A DNA stretch of 64,000 nucleotides from Polysphondylium violaceum (taxonomy: Eukaryota > Evosea > Eumycetozoa > Dictyosteliales > Dictyosteliaceae). Below the pieces are notes generated by a model. It was not told the origin of the DNA. It made no database searches and was given only the letters and a program-made list of their open reading frames with translations. Positions 10,470 to 21,546 of this stretch are shown one piece after another. The stretch covers positions 1 through 64,000 of the forward strand of contig AJWJ01000050.1 of the NCBI GenBank assembly GCA_000277445.1, read 5' to 3'. Position numbers and translations under genes: made by a program. The first letter of the stretch is position 1. Every line of letters starts with the position of its first letter.

Positions 10470-11811
10470 TGTGTCCACAACTATTAAACAAATTATAATT
10501 ATAGTTTTGTTAGATCTCAATTTTGGGGAAAAAAAAAGAAAAAAAAAAAAATAGAAAAAAAAACTTGAATAATAGTTGCTTTAACAAAAATGATCATATT
10601 TCTCAAAGAGATAATGTCTGCACAATAATTGTTGCAACAATTTTAGGATGTACATGATAGATACTTTTTAGGTCACATGCACAATGGTAATCTCTAACAT
10701 CCACCTATTAGATTCACCTGATACATATAAGATATCTTATTGATATTGATACATATAAGATTGGAATCATTTATTGAATCTAATTCTTTATCATCATAAA
10801 ATGGGTTCAAATAACCAGATATCAGTCTATTAAAAAAATTAATAATTTTAGGTCCAAACCCTTCAGCCTATTATATGTTTTGACTCAAACTCATTCTAGG
10901 AAATTTTTCAAAGTCCCCTGTTGCAACTTCATATAAATTAATTTAAATCTGTGGTATTTGAATCTGAAATATAATATTTATCGTGTTCACACATTTTAAT
11001 AAATAAGCGTGTAATTATTATTTATTGGTATGAAAGTAAAAATTTTTAATATAACAATATTGGTTTAAAATATGTATTTTGTAAAATTTACATAAAATTT
11101 AATATGTGAACAATTATGTCTATATATAAGTAATATTACAAAAATAAAAATGAACTCATTTTCACCCACTTTATAATTCCCAAAAGTATTTATCATCATA
11201 TCATTCCCAAACAGATCAAAACAAATTTAAATAAAGTAGAGTTGGAAAAGATCTATCCAATTACAACAAAGGTCATGCATATAATCATTTGTTTGAAGTA
11301 AATACCTCAAAGAAATATTGGATATCTAATGCTTATCATGTTTTATATTTTTATGAAAAGAAGGCACAAACCATATATGTTTCATAGATAAACCAACTGG
11401 ACATTCTTTAATATTAAATAAATAGTGAACGCCTTACTAGTAGGATATAAATCATTAACTTATTCAATTAAAACAATACTTACCTTGAGAACCATAGTAA
11501 TTTTAATTGAGAGCCACATCAATTCACTTAATCAAATAGAAAAGTTATTGGTACTATAGAGTCAAGACTCACAATTTAAATTTCCCATAGATTAAATACA
11601 CCTCTTTTCTCAAAAATGAATAAATAGTGCATAAATAATCAAACATAATTCACATCAATACTAGATAATTTAAATTACTCATTTTTTGAATTTGTAAAAT
11701 GAAAATTTAATTTTTTTTGATTTTTTTTAATTTTTTTCAATTTTACAGCAAGTTCACAAAAATCATTGCAATGCATTTATTTCAATTTGATATTAATATT
11801 TCACCACCAAA
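10470..11811. other. Spacer with a coding-like relic
   Basis: Long AT-rich spacer. It contains a repeated motif (gatacatataagat, twice, near 10720-10760). On the plus strand an open stretch at 11235-11387 encodes 50 protein-like residues (GHAYNHLFEVNTSKKYW...) bounded by stops, with no ATG or clear splice sites. This is probably a gene relic. The last 100 bp, with T and A runs, are the promoter of the aldo-keto reductase. Confidence 0.4.
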
Positions 11812-12823
11812 ATGCTTCGTATCACATCAACTGTTGCCCTCAATAATGGGGTAAAAATGCCATTGTTTGGTTTAGGAACCTATGAGCTACAATCTGCAGA
11901 TATGGATAAAATAATTACTTCTGCTATCGTAGATAATGGATATATTCATATAGGTAATATATATATCACTAGAAATAATACACCAACATATGTATTAATA
12001 TTCTGATAACATACAGACACTGCTTCAGCTTATAGAAATGAAGAAGCTATTGGAGCTGCATTAAAGAAAATATTCCAACAAGGTAAAATTAAAAGAGAAG
12101 ATATTTTCATTACCTCAAAGGCAAACACAAGAGAACACGGCGAAAAGGCCTATGATGCATGCATGGGATCATTACAAAGACTCGGTATTGATTATTTGGA
12201 CCTCTATCTCATCCATTGGCCCGGTGTTGCTGGCACTGCCATTCAATCGCCAGAAAATTCAAAAATAAGAGAACAAACATGGAGAGCCTTTGAAAAACTA
12301 TATCAAGACAAGAAATGTCGTTCCATCGGTGTCAGTAATTACACTGTTGCCCATCTTGAAGAGTTGATATCAAAATCATCGATTGTGCCCGCTGTCAATC
12401 AAGTAGAGTTTCATCCATTCCTCTATCAAAAAGAGTTGCTCGATTTTTGCAATAAACACGGTATTGTATTGGAAGCATATGCCTCACTCACCCGTGCAAA
12501 GAAAATGGACGATGATAAAATTACAGAGATTGCCAAAACTCTTGGTAAAACTAGATCTCAAGTATTGTTACGTTGGGCTATTCAAAAAAATATTCGTATG
12601 TATAAATGTTATTATTAAGCTAATAATAATAATTTTTATGTTAACATAATAACTCATCACTACAATAGCTGTTATTCCAAAATCATCACAAATTGATAGA
12701 ATTAAAGAGAATGCCAACATTTTTGATTTTGAAATTCCTCAAGATATTATGAATCAATTGGATTCAATTAATGACGGCAATGATCCAGTTAGAATTTGCT
12801 GGGATCCAAATACTATTTTATAA
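11812..12823 (+). CDS. Aldo-keto reductase
   Basis: Three exons, 11812-11953, 12017-12595 and 12669-12823, give 291 residues. The enzyme reduces aldehydes or ketones with NADPH in the cytosol. The TIM-barrel family marks are all present: catalytic Asp48, Tyr53, Lys82 (ITSKAN) and His114 (LYLIHWPG). The nucleotide-binding strands follow (NQVEFHPF, then VIPKSSQIDRIKEN near the C-terminus). The intron 1 splice restores the HIDTA motif, confirming the model. Length fits the prokaryote-like 2,5-diketogluconate reductase branch (AKR5) better than the longer mammalian aldose reductases. The substrate cannot be told from sequence. Confidence 0.92.
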
Positions 12824-13171
12824 ATAAATTAAACTATTAATGAATAGTAGCAATTAAATGCATAAATATCAACACAAGTAGAGTCTCATAATAAAATATC
12901 TATGAATGGAAGTTGGAGTTGAAGTTGTGGGTTGATAGCATTCTGGAAAATAAAATTAAAAGGACCTCCAACTTTATTGTTTCTATATATTATTAACCTT
13001 TAGAAAAAGAATAGAAAAACTTTAGATGTTTATCATTTAAATATTAAATGTGTTTATTATTAAATTAATTAATAGCTTTTTTCTTTAGAAAAAACATTAA
13101 ATTACATGTAAATGAAATATAGACAATACACATGATCATATATTTCAGAGAGAGGGTTACTCTACTATTAT
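12824..13171. other. Convergent 3' spacer, nothing distinct
   Basis: AT-rich region between two genes transcribed towards each other. It holds only the expected 3' ends. No gene, repeat or structured element was seen. Confidence 0.5.
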
Positions 13172-14191
13172 TTAGATGATAGCATAAGAAGACATAGAGG
13201 CAATACCGCAGTGGTTTGAAGCATCTTTAGCCATAAAGATGTAACCTTGGTTACCCCATTTGGTACCCCAAGAGTTTTTAACGATCCAGTATTGAGAGTG
13301 TTCAGTAGTGGTGGTGTCTTCACCGTAACCAACTAAGAGGACAGCGTGAGATAATCTGTATGAAGAGCAACCTTGATCAAAGTAGACACCAGCTTTGTAT
13401 AATTGGAAGGATCTTTGACCGGCATCGATGGCGACAGCGATTGGGGTGTGTTGGACGGCTTGGAGGAGGGATTCTTCAGAACCTCTGACGGTGGCATTGA
13501 AGGCAGACATGGTGGCAACAACTTTGGATTTATCAAATTTGCATTGAGCTTTATCGGTGGCAGTGTATGGGTAGGCTTCTTCACTCATGATACCGCCATT
13601 GTCAATAATGTATTGGAAGGATGGTTCCATCAAACCGCCATTGCAGCCATAGTTGCCATATTCACGGGTACAGTCGACCAATTGTTGTTCAGAGAGAGTT
13701 TCCATTTTACCAGTGGACAAAAAGTTGGAACCTTCAAGAGCACCAACGGTAGAGAAAGACCAGCAAGAACCGCATCTACCTTGATCTTTGACGTGGGAGA
13801 CGGCACCTTTAACTCTCCAATCGAGATGGTTTGGTAAGTCACCAACAAAAATTTGATTTAAACCAGAGTCTTGTTCCAATAAATCAGAAGCATCAAAAGT
13901 GGTACCCAAGTAGGTTTGTCTGTATTCTCTGTTGGACAAATCAGCAAAATCAGTTAAACCGAGAATAGTGCTTGAACCGGCTTCATTCCAGTTGGCAATG
14001 TAGTCGACATTGTTTTTAAAGTTGTCATAACGCTTGTGGAAGTCACGGGAACTGTACAAGATGTTTCTTTCATTCATCCATTGGATAAATTGGGATTTGT
14101 AGTGATTTTCATGGAATCTACGTGGGTGGTGTTTGCCAGCAACGACAGCAACCAAAATCATAAGGGCAAGAACGGTTAATTTCTTTAACAT
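13172..14191 (-). CDS. Papain-family cysteine protease (cathepsin L-like)
   Basis: A single-exon preproenzyme of 339 residues. Residues 1-19 are a signal peptide. The propeptide, about 20-118, carries an ERFNIN-type helix (HKRYDNFKNNVDYIANWN). The mature enzyme starts near LPNHLDWR. The active site is intact: Gln137 and Cys143 (QGRCGSCWSF), His282 (LSHAVLLVGYG) and Asn306 (NSWGTKWG), plus the GCNGG motif at about 182-186. It is a lysosomal or secreted endopeptidase, probably used for digestion of bacteria or for developmental protein turnover. It lacks the Ser/Gly-rich inserts of some Dictyostelium cysteine proteinases. Codon use is strongly biased, suggesting high expression. Confidence 0.95.
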   Translation of the reverse strand: MLKKLTVLALMILVAVVAGKHHPRRFHENHYKSQFIQWMNERNILYSSRDFHKRYDNFKNNVDYIANWNEAGSSTILGLTDFADLSNREYRQTYLGTTFDASDLLEQDSGLNQIFVGDLPNHLDWRVKGAVSHVKDQGRCGSCWSFSTVGALEGSNFLSTGKMETLSEQQLVDCTREYGNYGCNGGLMEPSFQYIIDNGGIMSEEAYPYTATDKAQCKFDKSKVVATMSAFNATVRGSEESLLQAVQHTPIAVAIDAGQRSFQLYKAGVYFDQGCSSYRLSHAVLLVGYGEDTTTTEHSQYWIVKNSWGTKWGNQGYIFMAKDASNHCGIASMSSYAII

Positions 14192-15042
14192 TTTGTTGAG
14201 AACAAATGTATTTGTGTATATAAAAAAAATAAAAATTGGAATGATTTGAAAGACACCAACAATAAACTATTTATACAATTTGGTCTGTGGATTGTGTCAA
14301 AAAGAATTTTTTACAAATTCAAGTGTAATTGATTCCCAGTTTTGGACAGAGGCTGTTTAATAATTTCACGAAAAAAAAATCTGGGCTGATTTTGAGGCTT
14401 TTTTCATATTTTTACTTTTTTTTTTTTGTCAGATTTTCATTGTTTTTCAAGAAGTTATGACACGAGCAACGAGTCTTTTCATTGAGCCTGGTCATGTTTT
14501 TTACCAATTTATATTTTGACCATACTACCAGATAAGTTTTTTTGTTTAATTATACCAGTAGGTTTAAAACACCTTTGGACTATTTAGTATTTTTTTGTTT
14601 ATCGACCCAGCAATTGAATTTAAATAATTTTAATTAAAATATTGTTACTGTTATTGTGATATAACAATGATGACAATTGAAAAAGAATTTTATTCTCTGA
14701 CCAGTACACCAAATTAGATTTTAGTTTATTTTTCTTTTTGGCTATCACTATGGAGGCCAACACACAAACATATATCTTTAAAATACATAATATGATATCA
14801 TCTAGATTGATTGAAATTGTATTTACAACTTTGAGATCTGATTAGATGTAGATGTAGATATCTCTACATCTATTTCTATATCTATATAAAATAAATCACA
14901 ACTGAAAAAACATTGATATCTGAAATCATATGAAAAAAAAGCTATAGGAAAAAAAATAGTGCGCGCACCAAAATTTTATTTTTTTATTTTTTATTTTTTA
15001 TCATTTTCTGCATCGCACACACAACATATACAATAACGCAAT
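14192..15042. other. Divergent promoter region of protease and Mpv17 genes
   Basis: AT-rich spacer between divergent genes, with long T and A runs. An AT-rich dyad of alternating agatgtag and ctacatct lies near 14840-14875. A GC palindrome sits at 14959-14968, 75 bp upstream of the Mpv17 gene start. No coding potential was seen. Confidence 0.5.
14959..14968. promoter_or_regulatory. GTGCGCGCAC palindrome in promoter
   Basis: A perfect 10 bp GC palindrome in otherwise AT-rich DNA, 75 bp before the Mpv17-family start codon. A closely similar palindrome lies 66 bp before the PEX6 start. It is a candidate transcription factor site by position and rarity only. Confidence 0.35.
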
Positions 15043-15777
15043 ATGTCTAACTCTAAGCCAGCAAATCTTAAAGAATGCTTTACCAATTGGTATATGAAGC
15101 AACTCAAGGCTAAACCAATTCAAACTAAAGTACATTTCATTGAGAAGCAAACTTGCTATTGTTGAATATCTATCATCATATTAACACAATACATATCTCT
15201 TCGTCGTTGTCATCATCATCACTATCATATAGGCTCTTACCTCTGCTACATTATCATTTGCCAGCAGTGTTCTTGCTCAAAAGTTGATTGAAAGAAAAAA
15301 GATTGATTGGAGCAGTGTCATCAAGTTTACCATCTGGGGTTTAATCTCTTCACCATTATCCCACTTTTGGCACATGATTCTTGAACGTACCTTCAAGAAT
15401 GTTAAAGATAAATACCAAGTTTGGGGCAAAGTAAATATTACATACATCACCACGCATCACTACAATAGCAGCTACTAACACGTCACAACACTCTACAGTT
15501 ATTAGCCGATCAATTAATCTTTGCACCATTTATCAATATTGCATTCTATACAGTTTTATCTATTTTAGACAACAGAGCCTTTAAACCAAAATCTATTTTA
15601 ATCAAACTCTACTTTGATCTCTTCCCAACCTTGAAGGCTAGTTGGAAGGTCTGGCCATTGGCTCAATTTGTAAACTTTAAGTTTGTACCAGCTCAACTCC
15701 GTGTATTATTTGGCAACTTTGTTGGATTTTGTTGGGGTATGTATTTGGCTATCCTCAGCACCAAAAAATCAAATTAA
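15043..15777 (+). CDS. Mpv17/PMP22-family membrane protein
   Basis: Three exons, 15043-15129, 15233-15430 and 15499-15777, all in phase 0, give 187 residues. The protein belongs to the Mpv17/PXMP2 family of small four-span proteins of peroxisomal or inner mitochondrial membranes, proposed to form small-solute channels. Family signatures are the N-terminal WYMKQLKAKPIQTK followed by LTSATLSFASSVLAQKL, and the C-terminal half with DQLIFAPF, a long SWKVWPLAQFVNFKFVPAQL block, the family's most conserved stretch, and VLFGNFVGFCWGMYL. No clear PTS or presequence decides between peroxisome and mitochondrion. Confidence 0.9.
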
Positions 15778-16500
15778 ATAGGTTTTTTTAGTAAAAGAGA
15801 TAAAGCAAACTGTACATACACACACATATGTACAAAATAAATAATATTAAATAAATATAAATAAAATAATCAAGTCAAAGCATTCTTTATTTGTTGTTTT
15901 TAGAATATATAGAAATTCTATATTTGTTTCTTTGTTATAGATCTCACCATATCAGGTCTTTAATAGACAGATACCAAAAGTGAAAAATTAAAAAAAAGAA
16001 AAAAAAAAGTATCTTTTATTGGAGAAATGTCTAGAATGAGGGCAATCCAAACAGGAAATGTATTCGAAAATAGACCTTTTGGGAAAAAATGTCGCATATT
16101 TGGAATAAAGATAACAGCTCATTAAACCAAAAACACACAAAAATTCACAGAATAAATCTCTAAATATCATCGAGAGTTTGTCGAAATTTTTGAACGTAAA
16201 AATTTTCAGCTGAAAAATGAAAAAAAAAAAAAAAATGAAGATGCAGCTGGGGGGTGTGTTTTTTTTTTCATCATTCAACAACACTCGCAATACTGAAGAA
16301 CGTATAAAATAATCTTTTTTTCTCGTTATCTGCAAAGTTTATTTTTTATTTTTATTTATTCTTCATATACACACACATAATATCATATTCTATATATACA
16401 CATAAATAGATATTATCATATTATTCTTATTATTATAGTAGTATTATTCGATTTTTTATTTTCATACACGCACAGATATATAAATATATAATAAGAAGAA
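15778..16500. other. Upstream region of the Hsp110 gene
   Basis: AT-rich spacer with a long A run near 16220 and TA-rich DNA just before the start codon. A heat-shock-element-like site is at 16023-16037. An open minus-strand frame at 15988-16335 has Phe-rich, low-complexity content and is judged non-coding. Confidence 0.5.
16023..16037. promoter_or_regulatory. Possible heat shock element
   Basis: The sequence agaaatgtctagaat reads as three contiguous 5 bp units nGAAn-nTTCn-nGAAn with one mismatch (GTC for TTC). It lies about 465 bp upstream of the Hsp110 start codon. The match could arise by chance in AT-rich DNA. Confidence 0.3.
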
Positions 16501-18923
16501 ATGTTTGTTGTTGGTTTTGATTTTGGTAATAAAAACTGTACCATCGCCGTTGCTCAAAAGGGTGGTGTTGATGTCATTAGTAATGAAGTCTCTAATCGTT
16601 TAACACCAACTTTGGTTTCTTTTGGTGAAAAAGAAAGATATCTTGGTGAGCCAGCTTTAACAAATGTAAGTGTGCATAAATATTATTTATTTCATATGTT
16701 TATTTAATCCATCAGTGTATGTACATATACTAACTAATTCAACTACTATTATAGCATTTAAGAAATATTAGAAATACAATTACAAATATTAAAAGATATA
16801 TTGGTAAAGAATTTAATGATGAACAAGTTCAAAAAGAATTAAAGAGTGAAATGTATAGTTTTAAAGAATTACCAAACGGTACAGTTGGATATGATGTCAA
16901 TTATCTCAATGAACAACACAGTTTTACATCTGAATCAGTACTTGGTATGCTTTTTGGTAAATTAAAGAGAACCACAGAAGCTTTTGTCAATACTCCAGTT
17001 CGTGATGTCGTTATTTCAGTACCAGTCATGTGGAACGATTTCCAACGTCGTGCCGTTTTAGATGCTGGTGTTATTGCTGGTCTCAACATTGTTCGTTTAG
17101 TCAATGATACCACAGCCACCGCTCTTTCCTATGGTATCTACAAGGAATTCTCTGAAACTGAACCAACCAATGTATTATTTGTCGACGTTGGTGACGCCTC
17201 TACCAGTGTATCAGCTGTTCAATTCAAAAAGGGTCAATTGAAAACCCTCGCCACATCTTCTGACGAAAATGTTGGCAGCAGATTATTCGAAGACAGTTTG
17301 GTCAAGCACTTTGCCAAAGAATTCCAAACCAAATATAAAATCAATGTCTTTGAAAACAAAAAAGCCCTCATCAGACTCTATGTAGCCTGCGAAAAGGTCA
17401 AAAAGATTCTCAGTTCAAACAATGAGGCACCAATCAGCATTGACTCCCTCATGGAAGATATCGACGTCAAGTCTATGATTGACAGAGCAACCTTTGAACA
17501 ACTCATTGAAAACGATCTCATGTTAATTTTAGAACCAATCAAAAAGGTCTTGGCTGCCACCAACATGACCCCAGACCAATTCCAATCCATTGAAATCACT
17601 GGTGGTGGTACAAGATCCACCTCTCTCCAAAAGAAAATGATTGAACTCCTTGGCAGAGACCTCAGCAAGACCATCAATTGCGAAGAATCCGTCTGTCGTG
17701 GTTGTGCCCTCCAATGCGCCATGCTCTCACCAGTATTTAGAGTACGTCCATTCTTAATCAACGATACCGCTTCCCACCCAATCTCTGTTTCCTTTAAATC
17801 TGCTTCCTCCAGCCAAAACCTCGAAGTTTTCAATGTAAACTCTCCAATTCCATCACCAAAACCCTTAAGAATCTCTTTCCCAATCAGCAAAGCTGAACCA
17901 TTCCAAATCACCGCCACCAGCTCCTTTGGTGTCGTCTCTCAAATCACTGTTGACCAAGTTGCCGCCTTTACCAATAAATCCTCCATCAAAGCTAAAGTAT
18001 ACTTGGATATCCACGGTATCTTCCACATGGAAGAAGTCAAATTGGTTGAACAAATCCCAGAAGAAGAACCAAAGGAAGCCGCTCCAGCTGAAACCCCAGC
18101 TCCAAAAGAAGGTGAAACTGCCCCAGTCACCTCTCCAAAACCAGCCGATAAAGTCAAGGTCAAAGAAACTGCCCTCCAATACACTTTCTCTCAAAAAGGT
18201 ATGACCAGAGAAGAACTCAAACTCGCTGTCGAAGAAGAACTCCGTATGCAATCCTCTGACAATTTGGCCGTCGAAACCGCCGAAAAGAAAAACTCTTTGG
18301 AAAGCTACATCTATGACATGCGTAACAAGTTGGGTTCCTCCCTCAAAGAATACGTCACTGCCGCCGAATCTCAGCAATTTATGGAACTCTTAAACAAGAC
18401 CATGGACTGGTTAGACTATGAAGGTGAAGACCAAACCAAATCTGTCTACACTGGCAAATTAGATCCACTCGTTGCCATTGGTGCCCCAATTGAAAAGAGA
18501 AAGAGAGACAGAGAAGACTATCCACACTATGTCCAAGAACTCAAAAACACTGCCAACTTTTACATCAATGAAGCCAACTCTACCGACGCCAAATATGAAC
18601 ACATTTCCAGAGAAGAAAAAGAAAAGATTATCCAAGACGCCAATGCTGCCATCGAATGGGTAAATTCCATCGTTGCCAAAGAACAATCTGTTCCAAAGAC
18701 TGAAGCTTGTTCCGTTAAAATCAGTGACGTTATTTCAAGAAAGAATGCCTTGGAAACTTCATCAAAATCTATTTTAAGCAAACCAAAACCAAAACCAGTC
18801 CCAGTCACTCCACCACCCGCCCCAGCTGCTGAAACTAAACCAGAGGAACCAAAACAAGATATGGAAACTGAAGAACAACCAAAAGAAGAAAAACCAAAAG
18901 AGGATATGGAAGTTGATGCTTAA
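16501..18923 (+). CDS. Hsp110/Hsp88-type chaperone (Hsp70 superfamily)
   Basis: Two exons, 16501-16665 and 16755-18923, encode 777 residues. An Hsp70-like nucleotide-binding domain spans about 1-385: [20 protein letters not shown] at the start, [14 protein letters not shown], and [14 protein letters not shown], where Hsp110 proteins carry DVG in place of the Hsp70 DLGGGT phosphate loop. A beta-sandwich follows, then an acidic/Pro-rich loop ([18 protein letters not shown]) and a helical C-terminal domain. The tail is Pro/Glu/Lys-rich and ends MEVDA, resembling the MEVD-type ends of family members. Hsp110 acts in the cytosol as nucleotide exchange factor for Hsp70 and as a holdase; in Dictyostelium it helps keep Asn/Gln-rich proteins soluble. 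The length fits the family. Confidence 0.93.
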
Positions 18924-19826
18924 AATATAAATCAATAATAAAACTTTTTTTATTTTAAAAATATAAATAATAATATTGGATTAGAAGAAGAAACTTTCAA
19001 TTGTATCCCTAAAATGGCCTGATCAAAGTTTGTGTCGAACTCAAACATTTAAAGTGTGATTTTTTGAGTAATAAGAAAATGACCTTTTTATACATGAGAA
19101 TGAGAATCATGAGATAAAACCTGACTTTTTTTCGAAATGAGGTTCTTCTTTACATTTCTCAAGGAAATTGTACCACAAATAAAACCCACCCTTAATTTTA
19201 AAGTTATGTAATTAGGATAAATGAAATGTATAAATGTATTTTTTTCTTACATTGAAAGGAAAATAAGGTTTGGGATTATTTAGGCAAAGGGATTCAAATT
19301 GACTACGGACCTCAAAGGTATAGGCTTTGATTTTCACAGTTTGAAACTCGAAATGCTCTACACAATTTAATTGAACAACTTGATCCAAATACCTTTGAAG
19401 TTAGTTGGTTCTATACTGTCGTCTTGGGCCAGACTTGTCCAAAATTTGTCACATTCTATAGCTTTTGAAAAAGAATAAGATAATTCCCATATTTTAGAAT
19501 TGCAATTTTTACTGGTTATTCAATAGAGTTCCAATTACATCTTGCTTGGTATTGTCATAGAAATCTTGAAGTTTAGCCGCTGGACTAATTTTTTCAATAT
19601 GTGTATGGCAATGATCAAACAGATTTCTGTAGACATTTCATTACAATGGCCATCACCACAAGTAAAGTTTGTATTATATTTTGTATAAGTAGATTCTTAT
19701 TCGTGTCTCCATTTCAATGATAAATTTTTAAAATATTAACTCCCAACAGACACACCAATTTTTCAAAAAAAATATCTTTCCCTCCCTTTTTTTTTTATTT
19801 TTTTTTTTCAATTAATATTCAAAAAA
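18924..19826. other. Spacer with two coding-like relics
   Basis: No intact gene. On the plus strand 19265-19468 reads as two protein-like pieces (KVWDYLGKGIQIDYGPQ, then FETRNALHNLIEQLDPNTF...VTFYSF) separated by a 22 bp GT...AG stretch too short to be a working intron. On the minus strand 19637-19509 encodes 42 protein-like residues (CHTHIEKISPAAKLQDFYDN...) ending in a stop. Neither has a start codon or a recognised family. They look like remains of one or two dead genes. The final 100 bp is T-rich promoter. Confidence 0.4.
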
Positions 19827-21138
19827 ATGAATCATACAAATACAGAGAATGAAAAAATAACTAAAATTAGTAAAATATTATTTGAATATATTGGATCAAA
19901 TTTAAATTTACAAGATTTTTTTAGTTTTGGTAATATCAATAAACATTATAGAGCCCTGTTTCTCAGATCAAATAAATGGAGAACGGTGGATCTATCGTTC
20001 TTGGGCAGCAGAGGTGTTGATTGGAAAATATACAAGTTATGTGACACGCTCAATAACCACTATCAAGAAAACACAGCCAACAACCATCAGTCACCAATGA
20101 TAGAGTCTTTGAATCTCAATGGACTCTATCGGTTGACTGAAAAGTGTTTGACCTATCTCAACCAGTGTGTCATGATGGACGATATTCAGTCACTGTCGAT
20201 ACAAAACTGCTCAAATCTACAGAGTTTGTTGAATTTTTTCAATCATAAACCTCGTCACATTAAATCTTTATCTCTACCCACATTATCACAAAAGAGTGCA
20301 TTTGATTTAAAACCTCATCTCTCTTCCCTAACAAGTCTAACGACTCCTGGTAGCATAGATAGAAATTTGTTTTCAAATTATTTATCTTCAAGTCCAAACT
20401 TAAAGAAAATTGTTTGTATATCTTGTTTTTATTTAATTTTTCTAGATATATAAATTAATCACTAAAGTTATTAACAAATTATCTATCTAATAGTCATTAT
20501 CCTTTAGATCAGAAGATAATTTATTTTATCATAACGTTCTTGAAAAGTTGTGTTCGATGAAACATTTGACCCATTTATATTTTTTTTCAATGAATATAGA
20601 GGATGACGATTATAGAAAGATGTTTTTAGCGTTGGATCAATTGTCAATTGTACATATAACCAATAGTTTTCTTTTATCTGGTACAACGGTAAATTTGTTG
20701 TTGGATTCTTGTCCTCAATTGACAGATTTGTGTATTCGATATTGTAGAAGGATTCAAGATATAAATGTATTGTCAAAAAAATTGGAAAAGTTTAATGCAG
20801 GTTATACGCAAACATGTGCCGATATCAATTTCCCAAACATTGTCGAACTTTCTCTCTCAAATTGGAATCTCTCAAACTTTGATCAAACGATTGCCAAGAT
20901 TTTCAGTCAGCCCTACCCCAAACTCATTCATTTGGATCTCACAGGGACAAAAATCAATGACAAGAGTGTCACATTTATCATTGAGGCTTGTCCAAATCTA
21001 CAGAGAATCGATCTCAATGGCAATGTAGATGTGACAGATGAAATATTGCCAGTCATTATCAAGAATTGCCCCAACTTGTATAAAGTGGATTTTATCAATA
21101 CCTCATCGGCTCTGGTGCTCAAACATTCAAACCCTTGA
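19827..21138 (+). CDS. F-box/leucine-rich-repeat-like protein
   Basis: Two exons, 19827-20411 and 20494-21138, join in phase 0 to 409 residues. The N-terminus (about 10-50, KISKILFEYIGSNLNLQDFF...INKHYRALF) resembles a divergent F-box. It is followed by leucine-rich repeats of the RNI/AMN1 kind, clearest at the C-terminus: LIHLDLTGTKINDKSVTFII and CPNLQRIDLNGNVDVTDEIL. Such proteins usually act as substrate receptors of SCF ubiquitin ligases. Dictyostelids have many, and the target is unknown. A first possible acceptor inside the intron leads straight to a stop, so the second one (20493) was used. Confidence 0.7.
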
Positions 21139-21546
21139 AATACATTCAAACAGGCCTATCAAGTCAAAAGCCAACCACCACCACCACTACTATCATAAAT
21201 TCATGATTCAATGATTTTCGGCCAACTTCCTTTTTTCATTCATTTACTTTTGCATTTTTCTGGATAAAGATGAATTTTTCCTAAAAATGGTTAAATTTTT
21301 TTTTTTTTCATTTTTTTCAATTTTGTTTTTAAATCTCTAGATTTTGACAAAATCTTTAAAATCTAGTTTAGGCCAAGGTTCCCTTATACTATATATAAAT
21401 GCCTTATTAAATTATTTTCTTTTTAATTAATTTTATTTAAAATCATAGTTTTTTTCATACAATCTTTTTTTATTTTTCACAAATATTTTTCTCGTTGAGA
21501 TAAATTCACAAATTTATACACTTTTATATATAGATAAAAAATAGAT
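21139..21546. other. AT-rich spacer, promoter of the 4EHP-like gene
   Basis: Long T runs (21297-21320) and AT-rich DNA. No coding, repeat or structured element was recognised. Confidence 0.5.

Noticed and set aside
13403-13837. Plus-strand open frame opposite the cysteine protease
   Set aside because: Antisense to a complete, intact enzyme; shadow of codon bias.
15988-16335. Minus-strand 115-codon frame upstream of Hsp110
   Set aside because: Phe-rich translation of A/T runs with no recognisable domain; more likely promoter DNA.
17378-18377. Minus-strand open frames opposite Hsp110
   Set aside because: Phe/Trp-rich mirror images of the Glu/Lys-rich sense protein; no motifs or start context.
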